From Lota lota (lineage: Eukaryota; Chordata; Actinopteri; Gadiformes; Lotidae), in NCBI GenBank assembly GCA_026745465.1, contig JACYXH010000245.1, positions 89,501 to 153,500 of the forward strand: a stretch of DNA of 64,000 bases, written 5' to 3'. Below the pieces are notes generated by a model, which saw only the letters and a program-made list of their open reading frames with translations, was not told the origin of the DNA and ran no database searches. Of this stretch, positions 21,651 to 32,044 are shown one piece after another. How positions within the stretch are numbered: position 1 is the stretch's first letter; every line of letters begins with the position of its first letter. Made by a program: the position numbers and the translations under genes.

Positions 21651-22434
21651 ACTACTTTCATTCGTGAAAGGGAGGGTGGAGGCATTTTGTTTAAATGGTG
21701 ATGGACTTTTATTTTTGATTTGAGGGAGTAAACTGTTGTGCTCTCTCTCTTGCAGGGGGGTCGTGTCCTGCTTCCCGTTCGGGGTGGATGTCCGTGGGGT
21801 CGTTTGGGAGCGGCGGTGCCGTGTGCGGGTGGGTGTGTGCTCGGTCCGTTGGTGCGGGTGCTCGGTGTCCGCTTCGCCGCTGGATGGATGGTCGTGCTGG
21901 CGCTGCCGCGTTCCTCGGTCCCGGGCCCGGGTTGGTGGTAGCGGATGCATTATCACAGGGGCGCCACTGTGGCGGTGCATCTGCTGCTGCTGGCACGGGT
22001 TCGGGGGTGGGGGGCGCGGTTGGGCTCGTGCGTTTGTCTGTTTGGCGGTGAGGGGGGCCCCTGGTAACCGGCCTCGGTGGGGCGGGTGCGCGCACGCGCG
22101 TGCGTGTTGCCGTCGCTCTCGGGGGGCCTTTGGGTCGTTTGCTCCGGTCTTGGGGCGGGGCCTTGCCTCCCTGTGGGAGGGGGAGCACGACGGCACGTAG
22201 GAATTTGTATCCTGCTTGCTCGATTGTGCTTTCCCCTCAGGGTGATCAAGTATCCATTGTGTGTGCAAATATGTTTTTGTACTTAATTTTGTAGAATGTA
22301 ATGAGTGTTTTTTCAATTTTAGTGGACTATGGGTTTGAATTTTAATTAGGGATGTCTTGATTTGTATATATTGTATATATGACTTTGTAAATTTGTGAAT
22401 TTAGAAAACATTAAAAAGATTAAAAAAAAAAAAA
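21651..22434 (+). other. LINE 3' UTR with G+C-rich core and poly(A)
   Basis: No protein is supported. 21750-22195 is strongly G+C-rich, in contrast to the AT-rich ORF2 before it and the AT-rich end after it. Long open frames on the reverse strand here are an effect of this composition. The segment ends in a run of 13 A at the tRNA-Ser junction. Confidence 0.7.
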
Positions 22435-22493
22435 GGTGATGGACTAGAAGTCCAATGGATCTCCCTCTGCAGGTTTGAATTCCAGTTGGCCAC
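22435..22493 (+). pseudogene. tRNA-Ser 3' fragment at the LINE tail
   Basis: Begins GGTGATGGACTAGAAGTCC, the D-arm edge and anticodon arm of a Ser(AGA) gene (compare 23083). The variable arm and T-arm follow in worn form. The 5' part of the tRNA is replaced by the LINE. Confidence 0.7.
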
Positions 22494-22623
22494 TTCTATT
22501 AGCAGGCAGGTAAATTTGCTGCATCGTTTAGGATATCCTAGCACCAGTCAACCTTTAAATCGGCTGTATCAGTAAGCAAAGCTTCAGGTATTTCTGGTAG
22601 AGATGTACATTTGAAGAAATTTA

Positions 22624-22695
22624 GGGGGTGTAACTCAGTGGTAGAGTGCATGCTTTGCTTGTATGTGGCCCAGCGTTCAATTCCTGGTATCTCCA
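22624..22695 (+). tRNA. tRNA-Ala (TGC), worn
   Basis: A 72-nt layout. The acceptor GGGGGTG/TATCTCC pairs with several G-U pairs, and the loop TTTGCTT gives TGC. The T-stem has a mismatch. The same variant recurs at 36487. Confidence 0.55.
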
Positions 22696-22821
22696 CAATG
22701 TTGCGAAAGCAAGGCATTGTACTTTATATAAAGTAGAAGTAAACTATAATTCAATCATGAAACATTGCAGAATGTTACTCTTTGAACAACCGATTGACTT
22801 CCAAACAACATTATGTGCTGT

Positions 22822-22876
22822 TGTGGCTAAGGCAATGGACTACAAATCCATTGTGCTATCCATCTGCAGAAGTGAA
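22822..22876 (+). pseudogene. tRNA-Ser remnant
   Basis: GTTGTGGCTAAGGCAATGGAC and a worn anticodon arm are visible. The T-arm is lost. The same remnant recurs at 36676 and 37463. Confidence 0.45.
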
Positions 22877-22897
22877 ATGTAGGATTTATAAAAGTAA

Positions 22898-22969
22898 GGG
22901 GATGTAGCTCAGTGGTAGAGCGCATGCTTCGCATGTATGAGGTTCCGGGTTCAATCCCCGGCATCTCTA
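22898..22969 (+). tRNA. tRNA-Ala (CGC)
   Basis: A 72-nt cloverleaf with GGGGATG/CATCTCT (one G-U), D-arm GCTCAGTGGTAGAGC, loop TTCGCAT giving CGC, and a perfect T-arm CCGGGTTCAATCCCCGG. Probably functional. Confidence 0.85.
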
Positions 22970-23082
22970 GTCTTTGATGCACAGTGCTCTTTTTATGAAA
23001 GGTAGTTCAGACAATGCATATCTTAAATGTTGCAGATTGTTACCATTAAAACAACTGACAGACTTGAAGCTAACGTCCACTT

Positions 23083-23164
23083 GTTGTCGTGGCCGAGTGG
23101 TTAAGGTGATGGACTAGAAATCCATTGGGGTTTCCCCGCGCAGGTTTGAATCCTGCCGACAATG
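23083..23164 (+). tRNA. tRNA-Ser (AGA), long variable arm
   Basis: An 82-nt class II tRNA. The acceptor GTTGTCG/CGACAAT pairs with one G-U, the loop CTAGAAA gives AGA, and the variable arm is GGGGTTTCCCC. The T-loop is TTTGAAT. Probably functional. Confidence 0.8.
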
Positions 23165-23224
23165 GTTGCAGGTTAAACTGAGCAACTTTGATCTTACCCT
23201 TGTGCCAGTCAACACATTCTACAG

Positions 23225-23465
23225 CATATAGTATAGTGAAACTGCATGTATTGCGTGGGTTCAGTCTCTGGCATCTGCTAGATTAGGTCAAAGCATCTAT
23301 TGTTTATAACAAGATGTTCTCCCAACCTGAAAATATGCGTTCAGTTACTGTTCAAAGGACCGATTGATCTGATGACTAGAGTTGTCATGTCCAAGTGTTG
23401 AAGGCAATGGACTAGAAAACCACTTGTGTGTCCCTATGCAGGCATAAATCTTCCTGACAATTGTT
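23225..23465 (+). pseudogene. tRNA-Ala and tRNA-Ser remnants
   Basis: A truncated Ala T-arm (GGGTTCAGTCTCTGG, near 23260) is followed by a decayed Ser copy (about 23387-23463, with GGCAATGGACTAGAAAACC). They belong to the same Ser-Ala unit that recurs at 34.8-37.6 kb. Confidence 0.45.
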
Positions 23466-23625
23466 GCCCAGTGCTTCTATCAGCGGGCAGGCCAGTTCTC
23501 TGTAAAACGTCTAATACCTTAGTGCCAGTCAATAACATATTTATCCCTTGAGTAGTTAGTGAGTCTGCACAGTGATCTCTTTATGAAAGGTAGTTCAGAC
23601 AATACATACCTAAATGTTGCAGACT

Positions 23626-23630
23626 GTTAC
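23626..23630. other. target duplication GTTAC, left
   Basis: GTTAC immediately before the LTR element. The same five bases follow it at 28889-28893. Confidence 0.8.
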
Positions 23631-24057
23631 TGTAGTGACTACGACGTCCATTGTCCTTTCGTGTCGCTCACTCTGGGGTTGGCTGGGTATGTGCAATAAT
23701 AGACGCTTGTTGTCTTGCGAAAAAGGGAATGTCCAGATCAAATTGAAATAAAATATCTTCATTTATTAACAATTGTATCGTTAACTGACTTATCCAAATA
23801 ACGAAAGTAGGGATTAGTATTATACAAATGTAAACAAAACAACGGCAAGACTAGCAAGACTAACAAGGTATAAAGACAGTGTGCTTTTCCCAGCCAAAAA
23901 ACCCCTCTCGCTTCCGGTCCTTTCCTTTTAAGGACAACTTGCCCTGTAGGGGGAGCACACGGCACAAACAGCAATTAAACATGACAAACACACACACACA
24001 CACACACACAATACTACAAATTACAACTAAATGAAACCAAGGAAATTGGCTCCTACA
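23631..24057 (-). repeat. 3' LTR of the young BEL/Pao element
   Basis: 427 bp with TG...CA ends on either strand. Contains a CA microsatellite near 23990-24010. Confidence 0.9.
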
Positions 24058-27000
24058 TAACCGGCCCCTAATTGTACTTTATGTCACCATAAAGACAATA
24101 ATGCATTTTCAAAAAGGAGCCTGTATCGTGTTCGGCATCAATAATAACAATCAATATGAGGTGTGTGGTGTGATCCACTCATCCACAGTTCGTACAAGTC
24201 CTTTAGAGTCTGAATTGACTTCCAACACTCTTCCCAAGATCCAAGAGCCACGTGGTGCAGAGGGGTCAACGACCATGACCACATCTCCAGGTGTGAAGTT
24301 TCTTCTCACTTTGCCCCATTTCTGTTTTTCTTGCATGAGGGGCAAGTACTCTTGGCTCCAACGTTTCCAGAATAGATCTGCCATATACTGCACCTGTCTC
24401 CAACGGCGTCTTACGTACGGGTCGTTCTTGTCAAAAATTCCGGTTGGCAGAATGGGTTTCGTTTTCAAGAGCAAGATGTGGGTTGGGGTAAGAGGCTCTA
24501 GGTCCTGAGGATCACTAGTGACTGTAATGATTGGGCGGCTGTTCAAGATGGCCTCTACTTCACATAAGACAGTTTGCAGTCCATCTTCATCTAGAGTCTG
24601 CTGTTTCAAAACAGAATGGAGTATCTGTCTTACGGATCGTATGAGCCGCTCCATGCGTCCTCTTTTGATTTCAATAGGGCCAAAATAGTCAACACCCACA
24701 TTCGTGAATGCAGGTAAGTCCGGCTGGAGCCTTTCCTGTGGCAAGTCAGCCATCTTCTGCTCACCAGTTTTGGCTGTGTGCCGTCTGCACACAACGCACT
24801 GACCTATGATGTTCCTTGCTGCAGAGTTTGCTTTGATTTCTTCAGAAACTTTCACTTGGTGAAACATTGCCTTAACGTCAGCCATCATTCCGATTGGTGA
24901 GTACTCCTATGAGACGATTGGTTAAGTCAGGACCTTGAAGTAGTTCGGAGTTGAGTGAGGTGCCCTTGAAAGATGCTCCACAGTCAAAAACAACTCTGAG
25001 TTTTCCTTTCTTGAGGTGGTACATCCCGTGGTGAGGTATGTACCAGACCCTTCCATCTTTACGCCTTAGCTGCCCCTGTGGCACTGCCTCAGCGTAGCCT
25101 TTGTCAATGACATCAGTGAGGAATTCCTTGTATTCATCATGGAATGCGTTGTTCCTTTTGAACTTTCTTTTTAGGTTTGAAAGACGTTGTTCAGCAACGT
25201 GACGATTATCAGGCAGTGACACATCATCTCTCCTGAATGGTAACTTGAGACGGTAGTGTCCGTCTACAATCTTGGTTGAGTCTTCAACAATCTTCATGGA
25301 CTGTTTGTCTTCTATGTACATTTCCTTTGTGTCTTCATATGATTTCTCATTGAAGTCGGTATTATACTGTGAGACCAGTAGCTCCTGTAAGTTGACCAAT
25401 GAAATCCTATTGGCAGAGATTGAGTGATTACTGTTGCCTTTTTCTTTTCCTCCTCTTAATGGACCATTAACCACCCAGCCTAGTAAGGTCTTTACTGCGT
25501 ATGGACCCTCTTCTTGGCTATTGATGATCTCCCATGGTTCCATTACCTTCGGCGCATCAGTTCCAATCAACAAGCCAATGTCAGCATCGATGTTGTGTAG
25601 TTTGACATTTTTGAGATAGGGCCACCTAGATAGATCATTGGGGTTTGGGATGTTTTGTTTTGTGACGGGCATGGTCTTCTGGGTGTAAGCATCTGGGAGG
25701 GCTATGAATGTGTTGCCATGCAGCTCACTCACCTCCAGACCTGAGACTATATGACTGCTGACTGTCCTTTCTTGACCCATGGTGCGGAGAAGGATGTTTG
25801 TTCCTTTTCCTCTGATATTCAATTGGTGTATGAGTCGGTCTGTACAAAACGTGGCTGAGCTGACCTGGTCAAGGAAAGCATATGTTTGCACTATTTTATT
25901 TCCTTTGCTGGATTTCACTTTAACCGGGACGATAGAAAATTCGCACTCCTTTTCACCGGCCCCAATATGCCCACATGCTTTAGGGGAAGCCTTCATACCA
26001 GTCTTTGATGTTTCCAACTCTTCTGTTGGTCCTGCGATTCCTTTTTCATTTTCCATTTTACCTATGTGAAGCACAGTTGGGTGGGTTTGATTACACACTT
26101 TGCATGAGAGACGCCTACTACAGTCTTTGCTCATGTGCCCTGGTATGAGACACCCAAAACAGATTCCCTTTTCCTTTAGGAAACTGATCTTTTCTCTGTG
26201 CATTTTCCTTTTGAGTTGTGGACACATGTCCATTGTGTGTCCACTTGAACAGAACAGACAGACTGGCTCATTTGTGAATTGAGATGGAATGGCTTGTGAC
26301 CTGCTATCTTGAGGCTGTGATGTCTTTGAATTGGCATTAATGTTCGCAACACTGGTGGCAAAGCTGCTGCTGGTGTATTTTGGCCTCTCTGACTTTGTGA
26401 CTATGGGCTCCTTTGAACTTGTGCTGCGATAATTGACAGCTTGATCTTGAATGTTGCCAAATACGGGGTCTGTTATGATCTTTACTTGGTTTTCAGTGAA
26501 CTTGACCAGATCACTGAACCTTGCTTTGCTGTTCCGCCTTTCCTGTAGCTGATATACTTCTGATCTCCACCTTTCTCTGAGTTTATATGGCAACTTGGTG
26601 ACCAAAGATCTTAGATTGGAGGCTAAGTCAAGCTCCTCCATAGATGTGATTTCCTCCATGGCGTTACAGCACCCTCTGAGATACAAAGCAAAGGCCTCTA
26701 ATGCTTTAGGGTCCTCGGGTTTGATGGGGGACAAGGACAGGGCCTTTTCTATGTATGCACTGGCGATTTTGAACTCGTTGCCGAAATGCTCCTGGAGGAG
26801 GTCTTTGGCTTTCCTATAACCCCTCTCTGGATCCATATAAAGGCACGTTCTGACAAGTTCCCTAGGCTGCCCCCTAGTGTACTGCTCTAAATAGTACAAC
26901 CTGTCTTTTCCGCTGACAGTCTTGCTTTCTATGACATGCTCAAATGACCTAATAAATGACCTGTATCCGACTGGGTCACCTTCAAATACCTTAATGTCCC

Positions 27001-28463
27001 TTGGAGGCAAAGCGGAAAGTTGTTGTTGCTTGACAAGAGTGGCAGTGATGTTAGTTTGGTTCTGCAAGATATTGTACAGAGTTGCATCTTGTATGGGGTT
27101 AAATTGGGTTGAAGGGATTGGTAGTGCGACATGTGATTGGGCTCGTATAGGGGTTCTTTGTGTTTGAACGGTGTGGTGTGGCGTTTCGACCTCTGGCTGA
27201 GCTGGGTGATACAGTGAATGGCCTTCCTTTGGACGCACAGTTAGTGTGTCTGCAGTGCCCCTTTGCACTGGTTCATTGGTCCCTTTCGTTTCCATTCCAG
27301 AAATGTCATGTTTTCCTACATTTTCCTCATAATACTCATTAATTGCATCCACATGTGAAGTTTTGATTTGAGTTTCCATGCTATTGAAGACAGTTATTTT
27401 AGCTGTAGTAGCTTGTAGCTCTGATTTCAGTTCCAAAGTTTCCTTTCGTTTCCTTAGTTGCTCCTTTTGTTTATTCAGTTATTCCTCTTCCTCCTCCAAT
27501 GCATGTTTTTCCTTAAGTGCCATTAATTTTGCCTCTAAAGCAGCCTTCTCTGCTTCTGCATGGATGCGGGCAGAGGCGGTGGATGAAACGGTTGAATTGG
27601 ACTTGTTGGATACTGAGGAAACACTGTCACTGGGAGCAACTTCCTCATCAGAAACCCTGTTTGTGGAATCAGACAGCCATCTCCCCACATCAACAATGAA
27701 CTCATTAATGCAGGCTATTTTGGGTTCACACCAAATGTCATTGTCCTCGTTGCTCTCTTCCTCGTTCAACAACGTTCGATAGGACATGTGCATTTCTTTA
27801 AATTCACTCAATATAGCATGATATTTAACCATGTTGTCCTTTATTTCGTCTTCATTCATATCGTCCTTCATCAATTCCTTGATTACGTTCTGCCTGCGCG
27901 TTAGCTGTCCGAGCTTGGCCTTTCTGGATAAGCGCATGTTATTAACATGTTCCTCTAAAACATTTGCTGTGATTTCATCTTCCTTCGAATCCGGTGGAAG
28001 GTTCGAATCTTCCATAGAAGTAGCTTTAGCCAATGCTCTACTAGCCATTTTGCACAGCTTGTTTTTTTCAATATTAATCTTAATGTTTTAGCACACCTTA
28101 GAACATGCGTCAATTCCGATTAATTACTTACAGTCCCGATATGAAGCAAACTGCGCTAAGACACTCCATATGGCCTATTCTTTACTTCGTTAAGCAGCAG
28201 CACACAAAATAAGTAATTTCGATCCAATCCACTCCAATAGTGGTCCTGAATCGAGTTTGAATCCAACTCTAACGAACTATTTGTCAAGTTTTACGTTTCA
28301 GCTAATATTGTAGCATTCCAAGCCTTTTAAACTTTTCTTACCGCTCGGTTACGTTGTTTCAGGTCGTCTTTTTTGCGATTCGGTGCCACGCTGTTTCCAA
28401 AACAATCCACTTTTCCCTGGATGGTCCAACGATCAAAGAATCCAAAGCTTGTCTTTATACTAA

Positions 28464-28888
28464 TGTAGTGACTACGACGTCCATTGTCCTTTCGTGTCGC
28501 TCACTCTGGGGTTGGCTGGGTATGTGCAATAATAGACGCTTGTTGTCTTGCGAAAAAGGGAATGTCCAGATCAAATTGAAATAAAATATCTTCATTTATT
28601 AACAATTGTATCGTTAACTGACTTATCCAAATAACTAAAGTAGGGATTAGTATTATACAAATGTAAACAAAACAACTGCAAGACTAGCAAGACTAAAAAG
28701 GTATAAAGACAGTGTGCTTTTCCCAGCCAAAAAACCCCTCTCGCTTCCGGTCCTTTCCTTTTAAGGACAACTTGCCCTGTAGGGGGAGCACACGGCACAA
28801 ACAGCAATTAAACATGACAAACACACACACACACACACACAATACTACAAATTACAACTAAATGAAACCAAGGAAATTGGCTCCTACA
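28464..28888 (-). repeat. 5' LTR of the young BEL/Pao element
   Basis: 425 bp, almost identical to 23631-24057, with a shorter CA run. Confidence 0.9.
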
Positions 28889-28893
28889 GTTAC

Positions 28894-29345
28894 TATTCAA
28901 ACAACTGACAGACTTGAAGCAAATGCCCGGCCGAGTGCAGCACAAGTGTTCAGTACAGACGGGTCCAACCATAATTGTAGACATAGGGAGTGGCCTAATA
29001 CACCTACACTCATCAGGTGTGAATGTGAGTCCTCGAGATCGCTCTATGGGTCTCTCTTCAAATGGTACACATATGCATCTCTCAAATGAACGAGTCATCA
29101 CGAATCGTTGTCAGAGACTGAAGAAGTAGATCAAGCCTGGCCAGATGGTTGTGTAATACAAAGTAGATATTGGCTTGAAATCCCAGCAGTATATTGTTTT
29201 GTGTAACATGCTCCCACATTAGCATCTGCTTAAGACGCCAATTATTTTTCTCTTATTACACATCCAAAGATTCATGTCATGGTATTGCAGACCACTTTCG
29301 TTGTCTTCTCAATCATTTGTCGAAGCATTTATTTTGCACTGAAAG
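28894..29345. other. spacer of the Thr/Lys tRNA region
   Basis: Continues the spacer broken by the BEL insertion (AACTGACAGACTTGAAGC, as at 23050 and 36890). It then switches to a block beginning GCACAAGTGTTCAGTACAGA that recurs near 30085. A tRNA-Thr-like T-arm remnant (TTGAAATCCCAGCAGTA) lies near 29172. No intact gene. Confidence 0.45.
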
Positions 29346-29420
29346 TAGTGCTGAGGCATAGCTGGTTCATCTGCCTGTCTGGTTAACAGAAGATGCTGGG
29401 TTCAAATCTAAGCAGTATGT
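29346..29420 (+). pseudogene. tRNA-Thr-like pseudogene (GGT)
   Basis: D-arm GGCATAGCTGGTTCATC, anticodon arm CCTGTCTGGTTAACAGA and T-arm CTGGGTTCAAATCTAAG follow tRNA-Thr. The T-stem and acceptor are mispaired. Confidence 0.5.
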
Positions 29421-29983
29421 TGTATTCAGCTCTTTTTTGGGCAATTTTGCTAGTGGTTGTACATTTGCAAACTATCAATGTAATATACTTTTCTACAATG
29501 CCAACAGTATGTCCACTATAGTCATGGCACTTTGTTTTCCATTCTTGGTTGAGGAGAGGGAAAAAATTGCAATACAGCCATTGCCTTACACAGCTTTCTT
29601 TCATTACATGCCATTACATGACTGTGTTTTTAACAATTATTCAAGTGATTATGGAGACAGGCAAAAATTGACATGGCTGAGTATTTCCAATGCATTCTGG
29701 CAGGGTTTTAGTTTAAATTTCAACCAGCAATAATCACGTCTTAGTTGTCCTTCACAGATTACGATATTGCTTCTGCAAAAGTGTATCTGGGCGTGACTCA
29801 AGAGTTTGTTAGGATTTGAAGGTTTGGGTGCCACACAGAAGGTGTGATTCTTTGCCAAATGTATATTGCCGTTTCATGGTCCTTCACTTATCAACACAAA
29901 GTGATATGGCATACAAAGCAGTCTAGGTTACGTTGAACACGTCATTTTAACTTGACCAGTTCTCATTCTCTGTTGTAAGACAT
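29421..29983. other. spacer, partly duplicated
   Basis: 29440-29600 recurs at about 30730-30905 with small changes, so this is part of a duplicated tRNA-Thr unit. No gene seen. Confidence 0.4.
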
Positions 29984-30056
29984 GTCTGGTCAGCTCAGTC
30001 GGTAGAGCATGAGACTCTTAATCTCAGGGTAGTGGGAACGAGCCCCACATTGCGCT
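29984..30056 (+). tRNA. tRNA-Lys (CTT), worn
   Basis: D-arm AGCTCAGTCGGTAGAGC and loop CTCTTAA (CTT) are exactly those of tRNA-Lys. The T-loop is altered (GGAACGA) and the acceptor has a mismatch. Either a pseudogene or a marginal gene. Confidence 0.55.
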
Positions 30057-30580
30057 GTGCCTAGTACATGCTTATCTTTATACACAGCGCAAGTGTTCAG
30101 TACAGATGTGTCCAACCATATTTGTACACATAGTGAATGGCCTAATACACCTATACTCGCTCTTTGGGTCTCCCTTCAAATGGTACACATATGCATCTCG
30201 TTACTGAACATCTCAAATGAACGAGTCATCACGAATCGTTGTCAAAGACTGAAGAATTAGATCAAGCTTGGCCAAATGGTTTGCTAGTAAACATGAGATC
30301 CTGGGTTGAACACCCAGCTGTACAGTGTTTTGTGTAACAGGCTCCCACAATAGCATTTGCTTAAGATGCCAAATATTTTTTTCATATGACACATCCACAG
30401 AATCATCTCAAGAAATTGCAGACCTCTTTTGTTGTCTTCTCAATCATTTGTCGAAGAATTTCTTTCGCACTGAAAGTGGTGCTGCGGCTTAGCTGCCAGT
30501 TCTATTATCTTTCAAAATAAATGATCAGGTCATGCTACATAATACCTATTTCATTGTTTTCTCAAGAACTCATAGCAAGT
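30057..30580. other. spacer with tRNA-Thr remnant
   Basis: 30080-30245 repeats 28950-29110. A Thr remnant with GATCCTGGGTTGAACACCCAG lies near 30295. No intact gene. Confidence 0.4.
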
Positions 30581-30654
30581 GGTACTGTGGCTTAGCTGGT
30601 CAAAGCACCTTTCTCGTATACAGGAGACCCTGGGTTCAACTCCCAGCAGTACCT
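30581..30654 (+). tRNA. tRNA-Thr (CGT)
   Basis: A 74-nt cloverleaf with a perfect acceptor GGTACTG/CAGTACC, perfect T-arm CTGGGTTCAACTCCCAG, and loop CTCGTAT giving CGT. One mismatch in the anticodon stem. Likely functional. Confidence 0.75.
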
Positions 30655-30966
30655 TCAATTATGCATAAGAATAACGTGGTGTACAATTTTATACAAGTTT
30701 TTCTTTAAAAAATGCGGAATTGTCTTAACTGGCCATTTTGCTAGTGGTTGTAAATGTGCAAACTATCAATGCAATATACTTTTCTTCATTGCCAATTGTA
30801 TGTCCAATATAGTCATGGCACTTTGTTTTCCATTCTTGGTTGAGGAGGGGGAAAAATGCAATACAGCCATTGCCTTACACAGCTTTCTCTCAATTACATG
30901 ACTGTGTTTTTCAGTATTTTGCCGTTAGTGATTCGTAAGGCTTCTTACTGTTCAATAAGCACTAAT
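30655..30966. other. spacer (copy of 29440-29600)
   Basis: Duplicate of the Thr spacer; no gene. From about 30918 the left arm of a large inverted repeat begins. Confidence 0.4.
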
Positions 30967-31048
30967 CGCTGTGAGCAGGACTTGAACCTGCGTGGGTAAT
31001 ACCCATTGGATTTCAAGTCCAACGCCTTAACCACTCGGCCATCACAGC
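30967..31048 (-). tRNA. tRNA-Ser (TGA), long variable arm
   Basis: An 82-nt class II tRNA on the reverse strand with a perfect acceptor GCTGTGA/TCACAGC. The loop CTTGAAA gives TGA, the variable arm is GGGTATTACCC, and the T-arm GCAGGTTCAAGTCCTGC is perfect. Probably functional. Confidence 0.85.
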
Positions 31049-31184
31049 TCCTTACCTAAGTAATAAAATGACATTCTTTTCGAACAGAGTCCCAAGGGAC
31101 ATGAGTTAAATAAAAAAGACCCTTAATACAGAGTGAAACATCTGTTTCAAGCACTTCATAGAGGTTGTCTGTAATGAGATGCCT

Positions 31185-31460
31185 TTGGCAGAATTTGAAC
31201 TGGCGCTGATAGAAACCATTGAATTTTGAATCCAAAAGTATTACCTCACGGACATCATAACACCTTTGTACATGAAACAAAGGAAATATCGGTTGGTCAA
31301 GATGGATTAGCCTTTGCACTTTGACAATTACTAAGGCTTGTTGTTTGGGTGGTCTAGTCAAAAATCTCAGCAGACAAGGCTGTGTGAAGGATTTGAGCTT
31401 TCTCAGTTCCCAGTGAGTTTTGAGTCTAATGCCTTTGAGTCACTGCTCCATAACAGTTCC
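31185..31460 (-). pseudogene. two decayed tRNA-Ser copies
   Basis: About 31185-31268 and 31376-31460 each keep a TTTGGAATC- or TTTTGAGTC-like anticodon arm and a worn T-arm on the reverse strand. They are spaced as in the intact neighbours, which implies a former tandem array of Ser units. Confidence 0.5.
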
Positions 31461-31653
31461 TTATTTTGGTGTAAAATTGGATTCTATTTTCTAAAGATCC
31501 CCAAGTGACATGGAGCAATAAAAGAAGGTCCTAAGTACACAGTAAAACGTGTTTTTCAACTTCTTCATAGGGGATGGTCAAATTTAAACCAATACACACA
31601 ATATGTTATATGACATATACCAATGAGCACCTTTGGATTCCTTCGAAATGAGA

Positions 31654-31734
31654 CGCTGCAAGCAGGATTCAAACCTGCGCGGGAATCCCCATTGGATTTC
31701 GAGTCCAACGCCTTAACCTCTCGGCCATCACAGG
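31654..31734 (-). tRNA. tRNA-Ser (CGA), long variable arm
   Basis: An 81-nt reverse-strand class II tRNA. The loop CTCGAAA gives CGA, the D-arm and T-arm are well paired, and the first acceptor pair is lost. Possibly functional. Confidence 0.65.
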
Positions 31735-31906
31735 TCCTTCTCTTGTATTAAGAACAAGCGTTTAACATAGAAGGTCCTAAATCCACAGTAAAACATCAGT
31801 TTTAACATATTCACAGAGGGTTGTAAATTTGAAACCACAAAACCATTTCTGTCCATCGTTTCCTTGACATATTCAAATGAGCACTACTGGAATCATTTCA
31901 AGAAGG

Positions 31907-31985
31907 CAGCTATGAGCAGGAATTGAACCTGCTCCGGGAGACCACCATTTTATTTTGAGTCCAACGCATAAACCATAAGCTATGG
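31907..31985 (-). pseudogene. decayed tRNA-Ser copy
   Basis: The T-arm GCAGGTTCAATTCCTGC is intact on the reverse strand, but the anticodon stem and D-arm are degraded. Confidence 0.55.
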
Positions 31986-32044
31986 CAGCAATTCCTGAAA
32001 TCATCTAAAGCAATCTCAACATGTAATGTTATTTTCTTTTTTTT

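Larger units (their letters stand above)
9474..22434 (+). mobile_element. near full-length LINE (Tx1/L1-like), split by a BEL/Pao element
   Basis: The LINE starts GAGTGCGCAGAGAGG two bases into a tRNA-Leu gene (the expected Leu of unit 3) and ends with a 13-A tail at 22434, directly joined to a tRNA-Ser D-arm. Order: 5' UTR, ORF1 (two CCHC knuckles, GA-rich tail), ORF2 (apurinic endonuclease, reverse transcriptase with YADD, C-terminal CCHC-like motif), and a ~780-bp 3' UTR with a G+C-rich core. Bases 10052-16790 are a foreign LTR insertion. Without it the LINE is about 6.2 kb. Both ORFs carry several breaks, so it is inactive. Confidence 0.85.
23631..28888 (-). mobile_element. young BEL/Pao LTR fossil, minus strand
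   Basis: LTRs of 427 bp (23631-24057) and 425 bp (28464-28888) differ at only about three sites plus CA-run length by eye, so insertion was recent. Parts on the minus strand, from high to low coordinate: Gag with coiled coil, DUF1759-type capsid region and CCHC nucleocapsid (about 28.05-26.1 kb); DUF1758-type aspartic protease (about 26-25.5 kb); start of the reverse transcriptase (about 25.2-24.9 kb); and the C-terminal part of integrase with its DUF5641-type end (about 24.8-24.2 kb). It is broken, with a few breaks, and not all pol domains are seen. Confidence 0.9.
30918..31645 (+). repeat. inverted repeat, left arm
   Basis: The whole stretch reads, with scattered differences, as the reverse complement of 35165-35905, including the tRNA-Ser gene and two decayed Ser copies. 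Confidence 0.8.

Noticed and set aside
21489-22316. 275-aa open frame on the minus strand
   Set aside because: It lies over the G+C-rich LINE 3' UTR. Its Pro/Arg/Ala-rich low-complexity product is a composition effect and the LINE ORF2 end overlaps it.
31056-31361. 101-aa minus-strand frame, also seen at 35531-35755
   Set aside because: It is spacer between decayed tRNA-Ser copies; the similarity comes from the inverted duplication, not from protein conservation.
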